From Alteromonadaceae bacterium M269 (GTDB taxonomy: Bacteria > Pseudomonadota > Gammaproteobacteria > Enterobacterales > Alteromonadaceae), in NCBI GenBank assembly GCA_004353515.1, contig SMNZ01000005.1, forward strand, positions 248,001 through 312,000: DNA of 64,000 nt, read 5' to 3'. How positions within the stretch are numbered: position 1 is the first letter of the stretch; every line of letters begins with the position of its first letter. The position numbers were made by a program, and so were the translations under genes. The notes below the pieces were generated by a model. The model made no database searches and had not been told where the DNA came from. It saw only the letters and a list, made by a program, of their open reading frames with translations. Shown piece after piece: positions 37,335 to 47,269 of the stretch.

Positions 37335-37952
37335 TTAAAGGATGTCTAGTAACTCAACATCGAAGACTAGTGTTTCGAATGGGCCGATTGCTCCACCTGC
37401 GCCTTGCTCTCCGTATGCTAAATCATAAGGTACGAACAATTTCCATTTTGAGCCAACAGGCATTAGTTGAAGTGCTTCTGTCCAACCTTTGATAACACCA
37501 TTTACAGGGAACTCTGCAGGTTGGCCGCGATCATAAGAACTATCAAAAACCTGACCATTAGTTAGTGTACCGTGATAGTGAGTACGTACTGTACTTGAAG
37601 CAGTTGGTTTTTCGCCGTTGCCTTCAGTTAGAATTTCATACTGTAACCCTGAATCCAGAGTTACGACGCCATCGCGAGCCCCGTTTTCTGCTAAGAACTT
37701 TTTACCAGCTTCAATGTTGTCTTTGAATTTCTCGTTTTTAGCTGCTTGCATGCGCTCGTGAATAGCAGTGAAAGCAACATGCAGTTCTTGTTGGCTAACT
37801 TGGCTCTCGCTTTGATTAAAACCATCTACAATACCTGCGTAGACAGAATCTAAATCTAAACCATCAAAAGGGTTGCTGCGAAGCTGCTGGCCCATTTGTT
37901 GGCCTATGCCGTAACTCGCTTGTAATTCGACAGTATTGAATTTGTCTGACAT
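37335..37952 (-). CDS. fklB: FKBP-type peptidyl-prolyl cis-trans isomerase
   Basis: The 205-residue enzyme has an N-terminal helical dimerisation region ('ASYGIGQQMGQQLRSNPFDGLDLDSVYAGIVDG', about 9-42, as in FklB/Mip) and a C-terminal FKBP domain (about 95-205) with 'SSTVRTHYHGTLTNGQVFDSSYDRGQPAEFPVNGVIKGWTEALQLM' and 'VPYDLAYGEQGAGGAIGPFETLVFDVELL' in segments. No signal peptide is present, so it is cytoplasmic. ATG 37952 with CTGGAG upstream is chosen; the longer frame back to 38051 runs through the repeat element F. Match to E. coli FklB (206) is good. Confidence 0.93.
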   Translation of the reverse strand: MSDKFNTVELQASYGIGQQMGQQLRSNPFDGLDLDSVYAGIVDGFNQSESQVSQQELHVAFTAIHERMQAAKNEKFKDNIEAGKKFLAENGARDGVVTLDSGLQYEILTEGNGEKPTASSTVRTHYHGTLTNGQVFDSSYDRGQPAEFPVNGVIKGWTEALQLMPVGSKWKLFVPYDLAYGEQGAGGAIGPFETLVFDVELLDIL

Positions 37953-37964
37953 TAAAATACTCCA

Positions 37965-38309
37965 GGGTCTGTTTATCTTGTGTTTATGCTGAACGCTAAA
38001 ATCATCTAGGCCCAGGCGCTGTTTCAAAAATAGCGCGCGAGTATAACACACAAAGGGTATCCATAAAATTTGTAATAAAATTACTAAAATGATCTGGAAT
38101 TACCAAAATAGGTATGATAAATGAGTAATACCAACGGGTGTTAATTATAGTGTACAGGCCTTTTTGACCTGCTTATGGCCTCAATAATTCGCAAAAATAA
38201 GCCTTTCCGAACAGATTATAGTGTTTAGTTTGGAGGTTGTTGTCTTATTAATGACTTATTGAGATGGCCAAATAATGTCATTATTGTTGGAAGTTGATCA
38301 ATAGACCTT
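37965..38309. repeat. Degenerate MITE-like element, GGGTCTGTTGATCTTTG family, remnant F
   Basis: The 37953-38378 gap between fklB and ppc holds a copy-A type element. The left end reads GGGTCTGTTTATC at 37965, followed by TATGCTGAACGCTAAAAT, which also occurs, with one change, at the right end of copy A read in reverse. Near the right end, AATGACTTATT and GATGGCCAAA at 38250-38272 match the centre of copy A, and the end reads GTTGATCAATAGACC. The 200 bases between are unrelated to A and include TAATACCAACGG at 38120, which resembles the end of the 22.2-kb element. Ends are imperfect, so boundaries are approximate. Confidence 0.55.
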
Positions 38310-38378
38310 AGGGTGTTGTCTAAATATTTATACTGAGTTTGCACATATAAGTGTGTCTCGTGAGAAGAGGAGGTGTGT

Positions 38379-40994
38379 GTGGCTACCATAGATAACGAAC
38401 TTAAACAGACGGTGAGAGGTTTAGGATCAATTTTAGGCGAAACCATTGAAGCTCAGCTGGGAGTTGAGTGGCTACAGCGAATTGAAGATATCAGACTGTA
38501 TGGTCGCGATTCTCACGCTGGTGATAGTGAAAGCACAGAGAAGCTAAAGCGGCTGTTTCAAGAGTTAAAAGACGATGATTTACTGACAGTTGCTAGAGCG
38601 TTTTCGCAATTCCTGAATTTAGCCAATATTGCTGAGCAGGAATACAACAGCTCAAATAACTTGAAAGATGCAATGCAAGATCTGTTTGTGCATCTGGATA
38701 ATGCGAAAATTACGAAAGAGCAATTTTCAAAGGCGTTCGAGCAGTTGAATATTGATCTTGTCTTAACTGCCCATCCGACTGAAGTAACAAGAAGAACACT
38801 TATTCACAAATACAGTGAACTTGCTGATTGTTTAGATGATATCCACCAACCTCAGTTAAATGAAGGTGAACGTCAACATATCGAAGAGCGCGTCGCTGCA
38901 TTGATAAGCCAGGCTTGGCACACTAATGAAATTCGAACGCAACGCCCTACTCCGATTGATGAAGCAAAGTGGGGGTTCGCTGTTATCGAAAACTCACTGT
39001 GGGATGCAGTGCCTTCTTTTGTTCGTGAACTCAATAATAAAATTAGTGCTAAGTATGGGAGTGAATTACCTCTCGATGCGGCGCCGGTGCGCTTTAACTC
39101 ATGGATGGGTGGCGATAGAGATGGTAATCCCTTCGTTACGTCAAAGGTGACTGAAACCGTTCTTCTACTTGCGCGAAAAACGGCAGCGGAACTCTTCTCG
39201 AAAGATGTCCAGCATTTGGTTGCTGAGTTATCTATGTCTGACTGTGACGAAGAATTAACTGCCATTGTTGGTGATAGTCATGAACCCTACCGCAGTGTCT
39301 TAAGGCCATTAGCAAAGCGGCTAAACCATACTGCACTTGAAATTGAGAAGAAGCTTAAAGGCGAAGTTTTTGATAGTGAGAATTGGGTTGAATCTAATGA
39401 TGAATTATTAGAGCCACTACTTCTTTGTTATCGTTCGCTTCAAGCATCAGGTATGAAGATCATTGCTGAGAATGACTTACTCGATACAATACGCCGTGCT
39501 CATTGCTTCGGTATTCACCTTTTAAAACTGGATATCAGACAAGACTCTGAGAGACATGCCAATGTCTTTGGTGAATTGTCGCGTTACCTCGGTATGGGTG
39601 ATTACGAACAATGGAATGAAGAAGAGAAGCAAGCTTTCCTGTTACGTGAGCTAAATTCAAAACGTCCTTTATTTCCGAATAACTGGCAGCCTTCTGGCGA
39701 TGTTAAAGAAGTGCTTGATACCTGTAAGGTTATCGCCAATAACAGCGAAAATGGCTTTGGTATTTACATCATCTCAATGGCTAGTTTGCCATCGGATGTT
39801 CTTGCGGTTCAGTTACTACTAAAAGAGATGGGATGCAGTTGGCCTATGCCTGTTGCGCCTTTATTCGAGACTTTAGACGACTTGAACAATGCCAAGGATG
39901 TTATGTCTAGCTTGTTTGATATCGACTGGTACCTCGGTTATATCAAAGGGCGTCAACATGTAATGATCGGATACTCCGACTCTGCAAAAGATGCCGGAGC
40001 GTTAGCCGCTGGCTGGGCTCAGTATGAATCTCAGGAGGCATTGGTCGCTTTAGCAGAGCAACATGGTGTGGAGTTAACCTTGTTCCACGGTAGAGGTGGA
40101 ACAATAGGCCGAGGCGGGTTGCCTGCACATGGGGCGATTCTGTCTCAACCTCCTGGATCACTTAAAGGCGGCTTTAGGGTCACCGAACAAGGTGAAACTA
40201 TTCGCTATAAGTTTGGTACACCCGTGCTTGCTCGCCAGAGTTTAAGTTTATATGCCAGCGCGATACTTGAAGGGATTTTAGTACCACCTCCTGCGCCGAA
40301 AGATACTTGGCGTGAAGTCATCACGGCTATGGCTGCAGAAGGTCGGGATAACTACCGTAATGTCGTTCGTCACGACAAAGAATTTGTACCTTATTTTAGA
40401 GTAGCAACACCTGAACAGGAGCTAGGAAAGCTACCTTTGGGAAGCCGTCCTGCGAAACGTAGGCCACAAGGTGGCATCGAAAGCCTACGTGCTATTCCTT
40501 GGATATTTGCCTGGGCACAAACACGTATGGTTCTACCCTCTTGGTTAGGTGTGATGAAAGCAATACAGTCATCAATTGATAGTGGAAATGCCAATACAAT
40601 CAATGAGATGATTGAAGACTGGCCGTTCTTTAAGTCGAGACTTTCGATGTTAGATATGGTTTTCAGTAAAGCGGATGCAGCGATAGGTAAGGAGTATGAC
40701 TTGCGATTGGTTCCCGATGAACTCCGCCATTTTGGTGAAGGTTTACGTGAGGAGCTCGCAGACAGCATGAAGCTGTTGTTAAGCCTGCTTAAACAAGACG
40801 ATGTATTGGAATCGGATCCAAAAGCTAAAGAGTCTATGCACATACGTGCGAGCTATTTGCAGCCACTACATTTTGTACAGATTGAGCTCTTGAGTCGCAT
40901 AAGAGAAGCTGAAGATGAACCGAATGCGATGCTGGAAAGAGCAATGATGATTACTATTGCTGGTATTGCTATAGGTATGCGTAATACCGGATAA
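38379..40994 (+). CDS. ppc: Phosphoenolpyruvate carboxylase
   Basis: The enzyme of about 871 residues fixes bicarbonate onto phosphoenolpyruvate to make oxaloacetate. Catalytic signatures: 'LVLTAHPTEVTRRTLIHK' near 128 (His), 'NSWMGGDRDGNPFVT' near 242, 'LFHGRGGTIGRGG' near 567 and the C-terminal '...GIAIGMRNTG', whose terminal RNTG is invariant. 'GYSDSAKDAG' near 532 is also present. GTG 38379 is placed five bases after AGAGGAGG; an in-frame GTG six bases upstream overlaps that site. The length matches E. coli (883). A strong terminator follows. Confidence 0.97.
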   Translation: MATIDNELKQTVRGLGSILGETIEAQLGVEWLQRIEDIRLYGRDSHAGDSESTEKLKRLFQELKDDDLLTVARAFSQFLNLANIAEQEYNSSNNLKDAMQDLFVHLDNAKITKEQFSKAFEQLNIDLVLTAHPTEVTRRTLIHKYSELADCLDDIHQPQLNEGERQHIEERVAALISQAWHTNEIRTQRPTPIDEAKWGFAVIENSLWDAVPSFVRELNNKISAKYGSELPLDAAPVRFNSWMGGDRDGNPFVTSKVTETVLLLARKTAAELFSKDVQHLVAELSMSDCDEELTAIVGDSHEPYRSVLRPLAKRLNHTALEIEKKLKGEVFDSENWVESNDELLEPLLLCYRSLQASGMKIIAENDLLDTIRRAHCFGIHLLKLDIRQDSERHANVFGELSRYLGMGDYEQWNEEEKQAFLLRELNSKRPLFPNNWQPSGDVKEVLDTCKVIANNSENGFGIYIISMASLPSDVLAVQLLLKEMGCSWPMPVAPLFETLDDLNNAKDVMSSLFDIDWYLGYIKGRQHVMIGYSDSAKDAGALAAGWAQYESQEALVALAEQHGVELTLFHGRGGTIGRGGLPAHGAILSQPPGSLKGGFRVTEQGETIRYKFGTPVLARQSLSLYASAILEGILVPPPAPKDTWREVITAMAAEGRDNYRNVVRHDKEFVPYFRVATPEQELGKLPLGSRPAKRRPQGGIESLRAIPWIFAWAQTRMVLPSWLGVMKAIQSSIDSGNANTINEMIEDWPFFKSRLSMLDMVFSKADAAIGKEYDLRLVPDELRHFGEGLREELADSMKLLLSLLKQDDVLESDPKAKESMHIRASYLQPLHFVQIELLSRIREAEDEPNAMLERAMMITIAGIAIGMRNTG

Positions 40995-41024
40995 GCGTAT
41001 CAGGCGATGCTGTTAGTTTCATAA

Positions 41025-41056
41025 TAAAAAGCCAATCATCAGTGATTGGCTTTTTT
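41025..41056. terminator. Rho-independent terminator between ppc and the DUF2059 gene
   Basis: AAAAAGCCAATCA and TGATTGGCTTTTT form a perfect 13-base stem with a TCAG loop. A-run and T-run on both sides make it work for both convergent genes. Confidence 0.93.
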
Positions 41057-41083
41057 CTTTTTACTCTGATTTATTGGGTGTTG

Positions 41084-41953
41084 TTAAGGGGCTTTGACTG
41101 CTTCCAGTGTTTGCATAACATTGGGTAGCGTGTTGAGCATCCATTCGGTTGTGTACTCAATACCTGAATGTAAGCTCAAGTCTAAAAAGTGCTGACCAGC
41201 TTCTGTTTTCATAAATGCAGCATAAGCAGCGAGCTCTTCATTAGAGAGGTCTCTGAACTGGAATGCCATGGATGCAATCATTTGTGAACTCATTGCAGCA
41301 TCAAAACCACCTTTCATAGCTCCTAATTGTTGCTTGAAGTTCTCAGAGAAGTTCTCTGTACCAGCTGCATTAAGCTCTTTAAGAGCCGGAGAGTTTTCTA
41401 GCATGACGTCAAACATCTTAGGTACAAGTGTTTCAAACAATGCAAATATTCTGTTGCCGAGATCCAATGTATCAACTAACTGTACCAGCTGTTGATGTCT
41501 GGGATCGTCATCTCCCGCCGGCTTGTAGCTCTGCATAAACGCTTGCAACTTAGCGAAATCCAACTGTTGTTGGCTTATCAACTCTGCTTGAGTGATACGG
41601 CGTCCCATTGGGCTTACTAACCATTCTTGAACTCCTTTCAATTTTTCAGCATCACCGTTTTCAATAAAGTAATTGCGAATGTGATTAAAGGCATCGGCTT
41701 CGTTGTAGTTTGCAGCGATTTCTCCCATAAACTTTTCTAAAAACTCAGGTTTATCTTCTTCGCTGATTGGCAACATCTGAGGTATCTGTGCTAGTTGTTG
41801 AGGGATACTTTGGATGCTTATCTTAATACTTGACTGCTCCATAATGTCGTCTACTAATGCAGCATTCTTATCCTGGGCATAAGTAGTGAAACTCAAAAGC
41901 AGCAAAAGGGATGCTGTTAAAGCGGCAGTGTAATTTCTGAGTGAGATTCTCAT
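41084..41953 (-). CDS. Secreted DUF2059 domain protein
   Basis: The 289-residue product has a signal peptide (about 1-27, ending TTYA-QD) and two helical repeats. Near the C-terminus 'LSNEELAAYAAFMKTEAGQHFLDLSLHSGI' is the DUF2059-type motif 'L..Y.T..G..' ; an earlier copy appears at 'WLVSPMGRRITQAEL' near 113. Proteins of this family are periplasmic and uncharacterised. ATG 41953 with AAAGGA upstream is preferred to the GTG seven codons before it. It is a single gene. Confidence 0.7.
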   Translation of the reverse strand: MRISLRNYTAALTASLLLLLSFTTYAQDKNAALVDDIMEQSSIKISIQSIPQQLAQIPQMLPISEEDKPEFLEKFMGEIAANYNEADAFNHIRNYFIENGDAEKLKGVQEWLVSPMGRRITQAELISQQQLDFAKLQAFMQSYKPAGDDDPRHQQLVQLVDTLDLGNRIFALFETLVPKMFDVMLENSPALKELNAAGTENFSENFKQQLGAMKGGFDAAMSSQMIASMAFQFRDLSNEELAAYAAFMKTEAGQHFLDLSLHSGIEYTTEWMLNTLPNVMQTLEAVKAP

Positions 41954-42282
41954 TTTAATGGTCCTTTCTCGCACTATGCAGATAGCATATGGCGTTTGTC
42001 ATTGTATCTTTGTCCTAGTTCTTGCAGCGAGCAATAAACGTTTTGCAAGGCTGCCATGATAGCGTTTATCTCATGGCTTGCCACTCTTTTGTAAAATCAG
42101 CCAATATTCATCTAAATCACCTAATATTCACCTTTATGTCAGGCCATGAATACAGAAGAATATCACTCAGTAGGGCCCTACTTGAGTTGTAAACACTACT
42201 GACGCGCCAGTGATTTAACTTAATCGCACAGCTGGGTAAGTATGAATTGACTTGCGCAGCTATATCTATGAAGGAATAGACC
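41954..42282. other. Divergent intergenic region before the XRE regulator
   Basis: The stretch holds no gene. AATATTCATCTAAATCACC at 42102-42120 is followed at once by TAATATTCACC, a short imperfect direct repeat that could be a regulatory site. An 18-codon frame at 42147 lacks a ribosome site. GAAGGAATAG at 42270-42279 is the ribosome site of the next gene. Confidence 0.4.
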
Positions 42283-42996
42283 ATGACATTAGGCGAAAAG
42301 CTAAAGCAGCTTCGCAATGACAGAAGCTTAAGCCAACCAGAGCTTGCTGAAAAAATTGGTATTGAACAATCTTATTTGTCTAAGCTAGAGAATGATAAAT
42401 CAATGCCATCCAATGATATTTTCAAGCGTCTGCTGGCGGCGTTGGAGATCAATACATCACAATTTATATCTCAATTTGATGCGCATTATATTCGCACCAC
42501 TTTGAGTCAAATTCCAGATATCGAAAACTACATTGAAGTTGAACGAGAAAAGCGTCAATCCTCAAGCCGTAAGTTGTTAATCGGCAGTAGCTTGGCTATC
42601 GTTCTAGCAACAACACTTTTCTATACTGGTATCACAGCGATTTTATTCTCAGACACGCTCTACCAATATGAGTCTTCGGGCGTAACAGTGGAGGGGGAAC
42701 CCGCTGATCTATTTGAAGGTGGTTTGCAGCGTATGGAGCTTGACGGGCCAGAGTTTAGAAAGCAGAAAGCGTTGTTAGGCAAGCGCCGTGACCCACATGT
42801 GATGCACACGATGTTAAATAAAGGAAGTGAGTTTACATTGTCTGTAGACGGCGGACGACGCCAATACTATCTTCAGAATGATACAACGATAGAAAGGCCT
42901 GAGAATTCGGTATTGCAGATACTAGGCATTCTCTTTTTTACGGCTGGAATTATGGGGTTTGTCTATGAGCTGAGGATATCCAGATATCGCCAGTAA
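42283..42996 (+). CDS. Membrane-anchored XRE-family transcriptional regulator
   Basis: The 237-residue product begins with a Cro/CI helix-turn-helix (about 1-60: 'LGEKLKQLRNDRSLSQPELAEKIGIEQSYLSKLENDKSMPS' in segments). After a linker come a membrane helix (about 104-126), a soluble region of about 80 residues on the far side and a second membrane helix (about 209-229). The DNA-binding end is cytoplasmic and the loop between the helices is probably periplasmic, suggesting an envelope sensor that regulates directly. I recall this XRE-TM arrangement in Shewanella and Vibrio but no studied member. No target gene is adjacent on the same strand. Confidence 0.85.
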   Translation: MTLGEKLKQLRNDRSLSQPELAEKIGIEQSYLSKLENDKSMPSNDIFKRLLAALEINTSQFISQFDAHYIRTTLSQIPDIENYIEVEREKRQSSSRKLLIGSSLAIVLATTLFYTGITAILFSDTLYQYESSGVTVEGEPADLFEGGLQRMELDGPEFRKQKALLGKRRDPHVMHTMLNKGSEFTLSVDGGRRQYYLQNDTTIERPENSVLQILGILFFTAGIMGFVYELRISRYRQ

Positions 42997-43014
42997 CATC
43001 TCCCTGATATTCTT

Positions 43015-43046
43015 GGATAAACAGCCTGCTTTGTGGCTGTTTATCC
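43015..43046. terminator. 12-bp hairpin between convergent xre and pepQ genes
   Basis: GGATAAACAGCC at 43015-43026 and GGCTGTTTATCC at 43035-43046 are exact inverted copies around TGCTTTGT. There is no T-run, yet the location between two stops argues for transcription termination or mRNA 3'-end protection. Confidence 0.6.
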
Positions 43047-43075
43047 GCTGCTAAATAGTTAGAGAACAATTCGCT

Positions 43076-44437
<1,362 letters not shown>

Positions 44438-44462
44438 TTAAGGTTGTAGCATATCCTCGAAA

Positions 44463-44483
44463 GCCCAGTCTGTCGATCTGGGC
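44463..44483 (-). terminator. Weak hairpin between slt and pepQ
   Basis: GCCCAG and CTGGGC form a six-base G+C-rich stem around nine bases, after the slt stop on the minus strand. Only TTTC follows, so it is a weak terminator candidate. Confidence 0.35.
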
Positions 44484-44560
44484 GCAAAATATCCCTGTTG
44501 TCTAAGAAAATGCTCGTTTGCTTAGTAGCATTCCCAAGTAGTTTGGGTATAAGAAGTCAA

Positions 44561-46501
44561 CTATAACGACAGCTTATTTCGGCTAATGGTCATGTCAGCC
44601 AAATTATGGAATAGGTTACTTTCGTTGCCCAACAAGTGACTATAGATTTGTTGATAAGCTAAAACTGCTTTTACGTAGTTGCGCGTTTCCTTAAACGGAA
44701 TAGTCTCAACCCAGATATCAATTGGCACTTCACTGTCTTTGGGAACCCAGTTCTTAACACGACTCCAACCTGCATTATAAGACGCAGTTGCTAAGACAGA
44801 GTTATTACCCATGCGATCCATCAAGTAGCGCATGTATTGAGTACCTTGCTGAATGTTAAAAGCAGGTTCGAATAGCTTCCTCGATTTGACCTTTTTCTTT
44901 TCAATAAAATTAACCGTAGAAGGTAAGACTTGCATTAGTCCGCGGGCACCAGCTCCTGAGTTGGCATCAGCCATAAAAGAACTCTCGCGTCGCGCGATAG
45001 CAAAAGCCCAAGCAGGATCGATATTGTAGCGTTTAGACTGATTCAGCATATCTTTGTCGTAAGCTAGTGGAAAACGTAGCTTAACATCGTCTAAATAGCC
45101 CACTCTGGATAAAGTGAAGATTGCGCGATCATGCCACCCCCAGTTATTAGCAATAACCGCTGATATCAGCTTTTGTTGATCGTCTATTTGAGCTTGAAAA
45201 TGCACCCATTCTCGTCTGGCACTGGCGTAGCGTTTTATTGCAAGTAACTCTTTCGCTCTTTTCGCAGCGGGCATATTCTCTACATCGGCGATTTGTTCTT
45301 TGGAATACGCCAAAGGGTGATTCATGAGATGAACATCGCGCTTCATTTTGCCGCTAGCCATAAAACCATAGTAATGACGGTTGTCCGCTAACTTTTCAAA
45401 GATGCCTTGAGCTTGTGGAGCTGCACCAATATTTTCATAGCTACGCGCTTGCCAATACTGGTAAGTTAGGTCCGAAGAGATTTCTACTGGTGCAGCGTCG
45501 ATGATACCTAATACCTGCTGCCAATCCTGTTCTCTTAATAAATGCGTCAGGTGCCAACGGAAAAGCTCTTCATTGGCTTCAAATTTATTTGCTCGTTCGA
45601 GCCATACACGTGCTTGTTTATGATTCGCTGAAGCTAAGGACAGTGCAAAACGTCCTGCTAGATGAGCTTGTTGCTCTGATGTGAACTGGTAACGCTTAGT
45701 GACTTTACTCCAGCTCTTCAGTGCAAGGTCGCGATCACGCCAAATGAGTCGACCTAAGCCATAGGCGAGGATCTCTGCTTCTTTTTCTGGGTGTGTTCCT
45801 GGAAATTGAGAGAGTCGACTAGCGTAATTCGGTGAACGTCGGACTTTAAGCCAAAGATCTCCCAGGTATTGCAAGTCTTGGTTAAGTAGCTTTTTCAGAT
45901 AGGGAATAAGCGTATGGTTCCCGCCGTCTGCCGCTAACGCCATACGGCGCCAAATCATATCTGGTGTGCGTCGGCCTTCGTTTTGCCATACTTTAAACGC
46001 TGGATCACATTCACGAGGCTGTGACTTGCCTACCAACCACAAATCATCTATTGCCTTGAGCGCTTGTGCTTTTAACTCGGGTTGTTCGAGCTCTATTCTA
46101 ACTTTGTAACAAGCCAGTATAGGGTCGCCAATATCCTTGTAATAATGCAAGAACAGTTGAGGTTGTTCGTTTTTCGCAAGATAGGTTAGCCACTTTTTCC
46201 GAAGTGGTCTTTCAAGCGGAGTATTAGCATAGTCCGTTAGGAAGGTATCTATCTTTGCTTTGTTGGATAAGTAGGGAAAGCGTAAAAGTGTTTTCTGCTC
46301 AATGTAAGGTAGCAAAGGGTAATCTTTAAGCTTCCTAACAATTTGTTTGTATTCAGCGCTTTTAGGTTTATGCGCAATACGCTCGCCACGAGAAAAAAGT
46401 CGGCGTTGCTCCTTTGCGTCTATTTGCGCAGAAGCATTGATGGGCAGGAGAAGAGTGGCGCCCATGAAAATTGAAAAGCCGATAGCTTTAATGCTACCCA
46501 T
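44561..46501 (-). CDS. slt: Soluble lytic murein transglycosylase (Slt70 type)
   Basis: The product of 646 residues cuts peptidoglycan between MurNAc and GlcNAc with formation of 1,6-anhydroMurNAc. A signal peptide (MGSIKAIGFSIFMGATLL, cleavage near ASA-QI) directs it to the periplasm. A superhelical domain of about 430 residues ('DLTYQYWQARSYENIGAAPQAQGIF' and TPR-like helices) precedes the SLT domain with catalytic Glu in 'AIARRESSFMADANSGAGARGLMQVLPSTV' near 488-520. I use ATG 46501; the frame is open to 46552 but those codons run into the MITE end and no start has a clear ribosome site. Confidence 0.92.
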   Translation of the reverse strand: MGSIKAIGFSIFMGATLLLPINASAQIDAKEQRRLFSRGERIAHKPKSAEYKQIVRKLKDYPLLPYIEQKTLLRFPYLSNKAKIDTFLTDYANTPLERPLRKKWLTYLAKNEQPQLFLHYYKDIGDPILACYKVRIELEQPELKAQALKAIDDLWLVGKSQPRECDPAFKVWQNEGRRTPDMIWRRMALAADGGNHTLIPYLKKLLNQDLQYLGDLWLKVRRSPNYASRLSQFPGTHPEKEAEILAYGLGRLIWRDRDLALKSWSKVTKRYQFTSEQQAHLAGRFALSLASANHKQARVWLERANKFEANEELFRWHLTHLLREQDWQQVLGIIDAAPVEISSDLTYQYWQARSYENIGAAPQAQGIFEKLADNRHYYGFMASGKMKRDVHLMNHPLAYSKEQIADVENMPAAKRAKELLAIKRYASARREWVHFQAQIDDQQKLISAVIANNWGWHDRAIFTLSRVGYLDDVKLRFPLAYDKDMLNQSKRYNIDPAWAFAIARRESSFMADANSGAGARGLMQVLPSTVNFIEKKKVKSRKLFEPAFNIQQGTQYMRYLMDRMGNNSVLATASYNAGWSRVKNWVPKDSEVPIDIWVETIPFKETRNYVKAVLAYQQIYSHLLGNESNLFHNLADMTISRNKLSL

Positions 46502-46542
46502 AAAAAAGACCACCATGGAAAACTTTGTTTGTACCATAAAAG

Positions 46543-46811
46543 ATATACCCATGCTACCTCAAGACACTAGGTTTCAGCTGGAGAAAAAAATGATTGAGAC
46601 AAGGCAAATTGGCGAAGGTATAGCTGCCCTACATCAAGACAATTTAACGCAGTATCAATCATTTTTAGCCCAGCCCTTCGGGAGCTTCACAATGCTTCTT
46701 CTACTGCGTTGCACTGATTTGAAAGGTGACCACATTCCTGCATCAGTGCGCCTTGTATTAAAAGCACTGTGATAGCTCTGAAATTAGTGTCTTGAGGTAG
46801 TATGGGTATAT
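46543..46811. repeat. MITE-like element with 27-bp inverted ends (type 3), abutting slt
   Basis: Positions 46543-46569 and 46785-46811 are inverted copies of a 27-base end with one mismatch; the outer part reads ATATACCCATGCTACCTC and the inner part AAGACACTA. The 269-base interior has a 74-codon frame from ATG 46551 whose start lies inside the left end and whose protein sequence is not recognisable. Interior GCCCAGCCCTTCGGGAGC is a hairpin. The left end begins about 42 bases before the chosen slt start, so the insertion probably replaced native slt upstream sequence. Confidence 0.75.
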
Positions 46812-46899
46812 TCATCAATATGCAAGCTCTCTTACTCGTCATCTTTCAAACTGCAAAGTTGGTGGCTTCACTTGCTTGGCGCCTAAATGCATTTTGAAA

Positions 46900-47051
46900 T
46901 CTATTAAGTCTATATCGTTCCTGAAAATTCCTTTTTATCATCTGCACTTTGTTACGAACTTTTGGCTTAGATTGCTAAGCCATCAAGCTCGCACTCCAAT
47001 CAACAATCCGTTGTTTAGAACAAAATCTATACAGCAAAGATCAACAGACTC
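46900..47051 (-). repeat. Truncated MITE-like element, GGGTCTGTTGATCTTTG family, copy D
   Basis: The right end reads TTTAGAACAAAATCTATAC then AGCAAAGATCAACAGACTC, nearly the same as the left end of copy B read in reverse. Matching continues leftwards through a CTTTGTTACGAACTTTTGG segment (CTTTGTTGCGTGCTTTTGA in B reversed) and then fades. The other end is missing, and the type-3 element at 46543-46811 lies next to it, so one may have displaced the other. TA follows the intact end. The rest of the 46812-47269 gap is fadB upstream sequence. Confidence 0.65.
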
Positions 47052-47104
47052 TAGGCAATAATTATAGCCCTTATTCCTTTTGTTCTGACTCATTCGAAAA
47101 TAAA

Positions 47105-47121
47105 TTTAAACAATTGTTTGA
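47105..47121. promoter_or_regulatory. Candidate PsrA-type operator upstream of fadBA
   Basis: The 12-base palindrome AAACAATTGTTT at 47108-47119 lies within a longer imperfect dyad, 150 bases before the fadB start. Its form AAAC-N4-GTTT agrees with the PsrA site known from Pseudomonas, where PsrA controls fadBA. E. coli-type FadR sites look different. No psrA gene is in this window, so the assignment rests on motif and location. Confidence 0.45.
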
Positions 47122-47269
47122 ATTTAAGTTGAATTTTTTAAGGTCTTAAACAAGAATTGGCGCACAGATTTTCGGGGTACATATCATTAAAGCGTTAGTT
47201 TTTCGCTGATGTGTACCGAAGCCAATCATTCATTTCCATTAATTCCGGCATCGCCGAAGGAGACAAATA

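Noticed and set aside
37953-38051. 33-residue N-terminal extension of the FKBP isomerase
   Set aside because: It is encoded by repeat F, has no family match, and ATG 37952 has CTGGAG upstream.
42147-42203. 18-codon ORF before the XRE gene
   Set aside because: No ribosome site and no support from composition.
46347-46550. Plus-strand frame opposite the slt N-terminus
   Set aside because: It is the antisense of slt and of the repeat end; slt coding is clear.
46551-46772. 74-codon frame in the type-3 element as a gene
   Set aside because: Its start lies in the inverted end, there is no ribosome site and the protein resembles nothing I know; incidental frame in a MITE is simpler.
46876-47061. 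61-residue frame in copy D
   Set aside because: It runs through the repeat end and has no ribosome site or conserved sequence.
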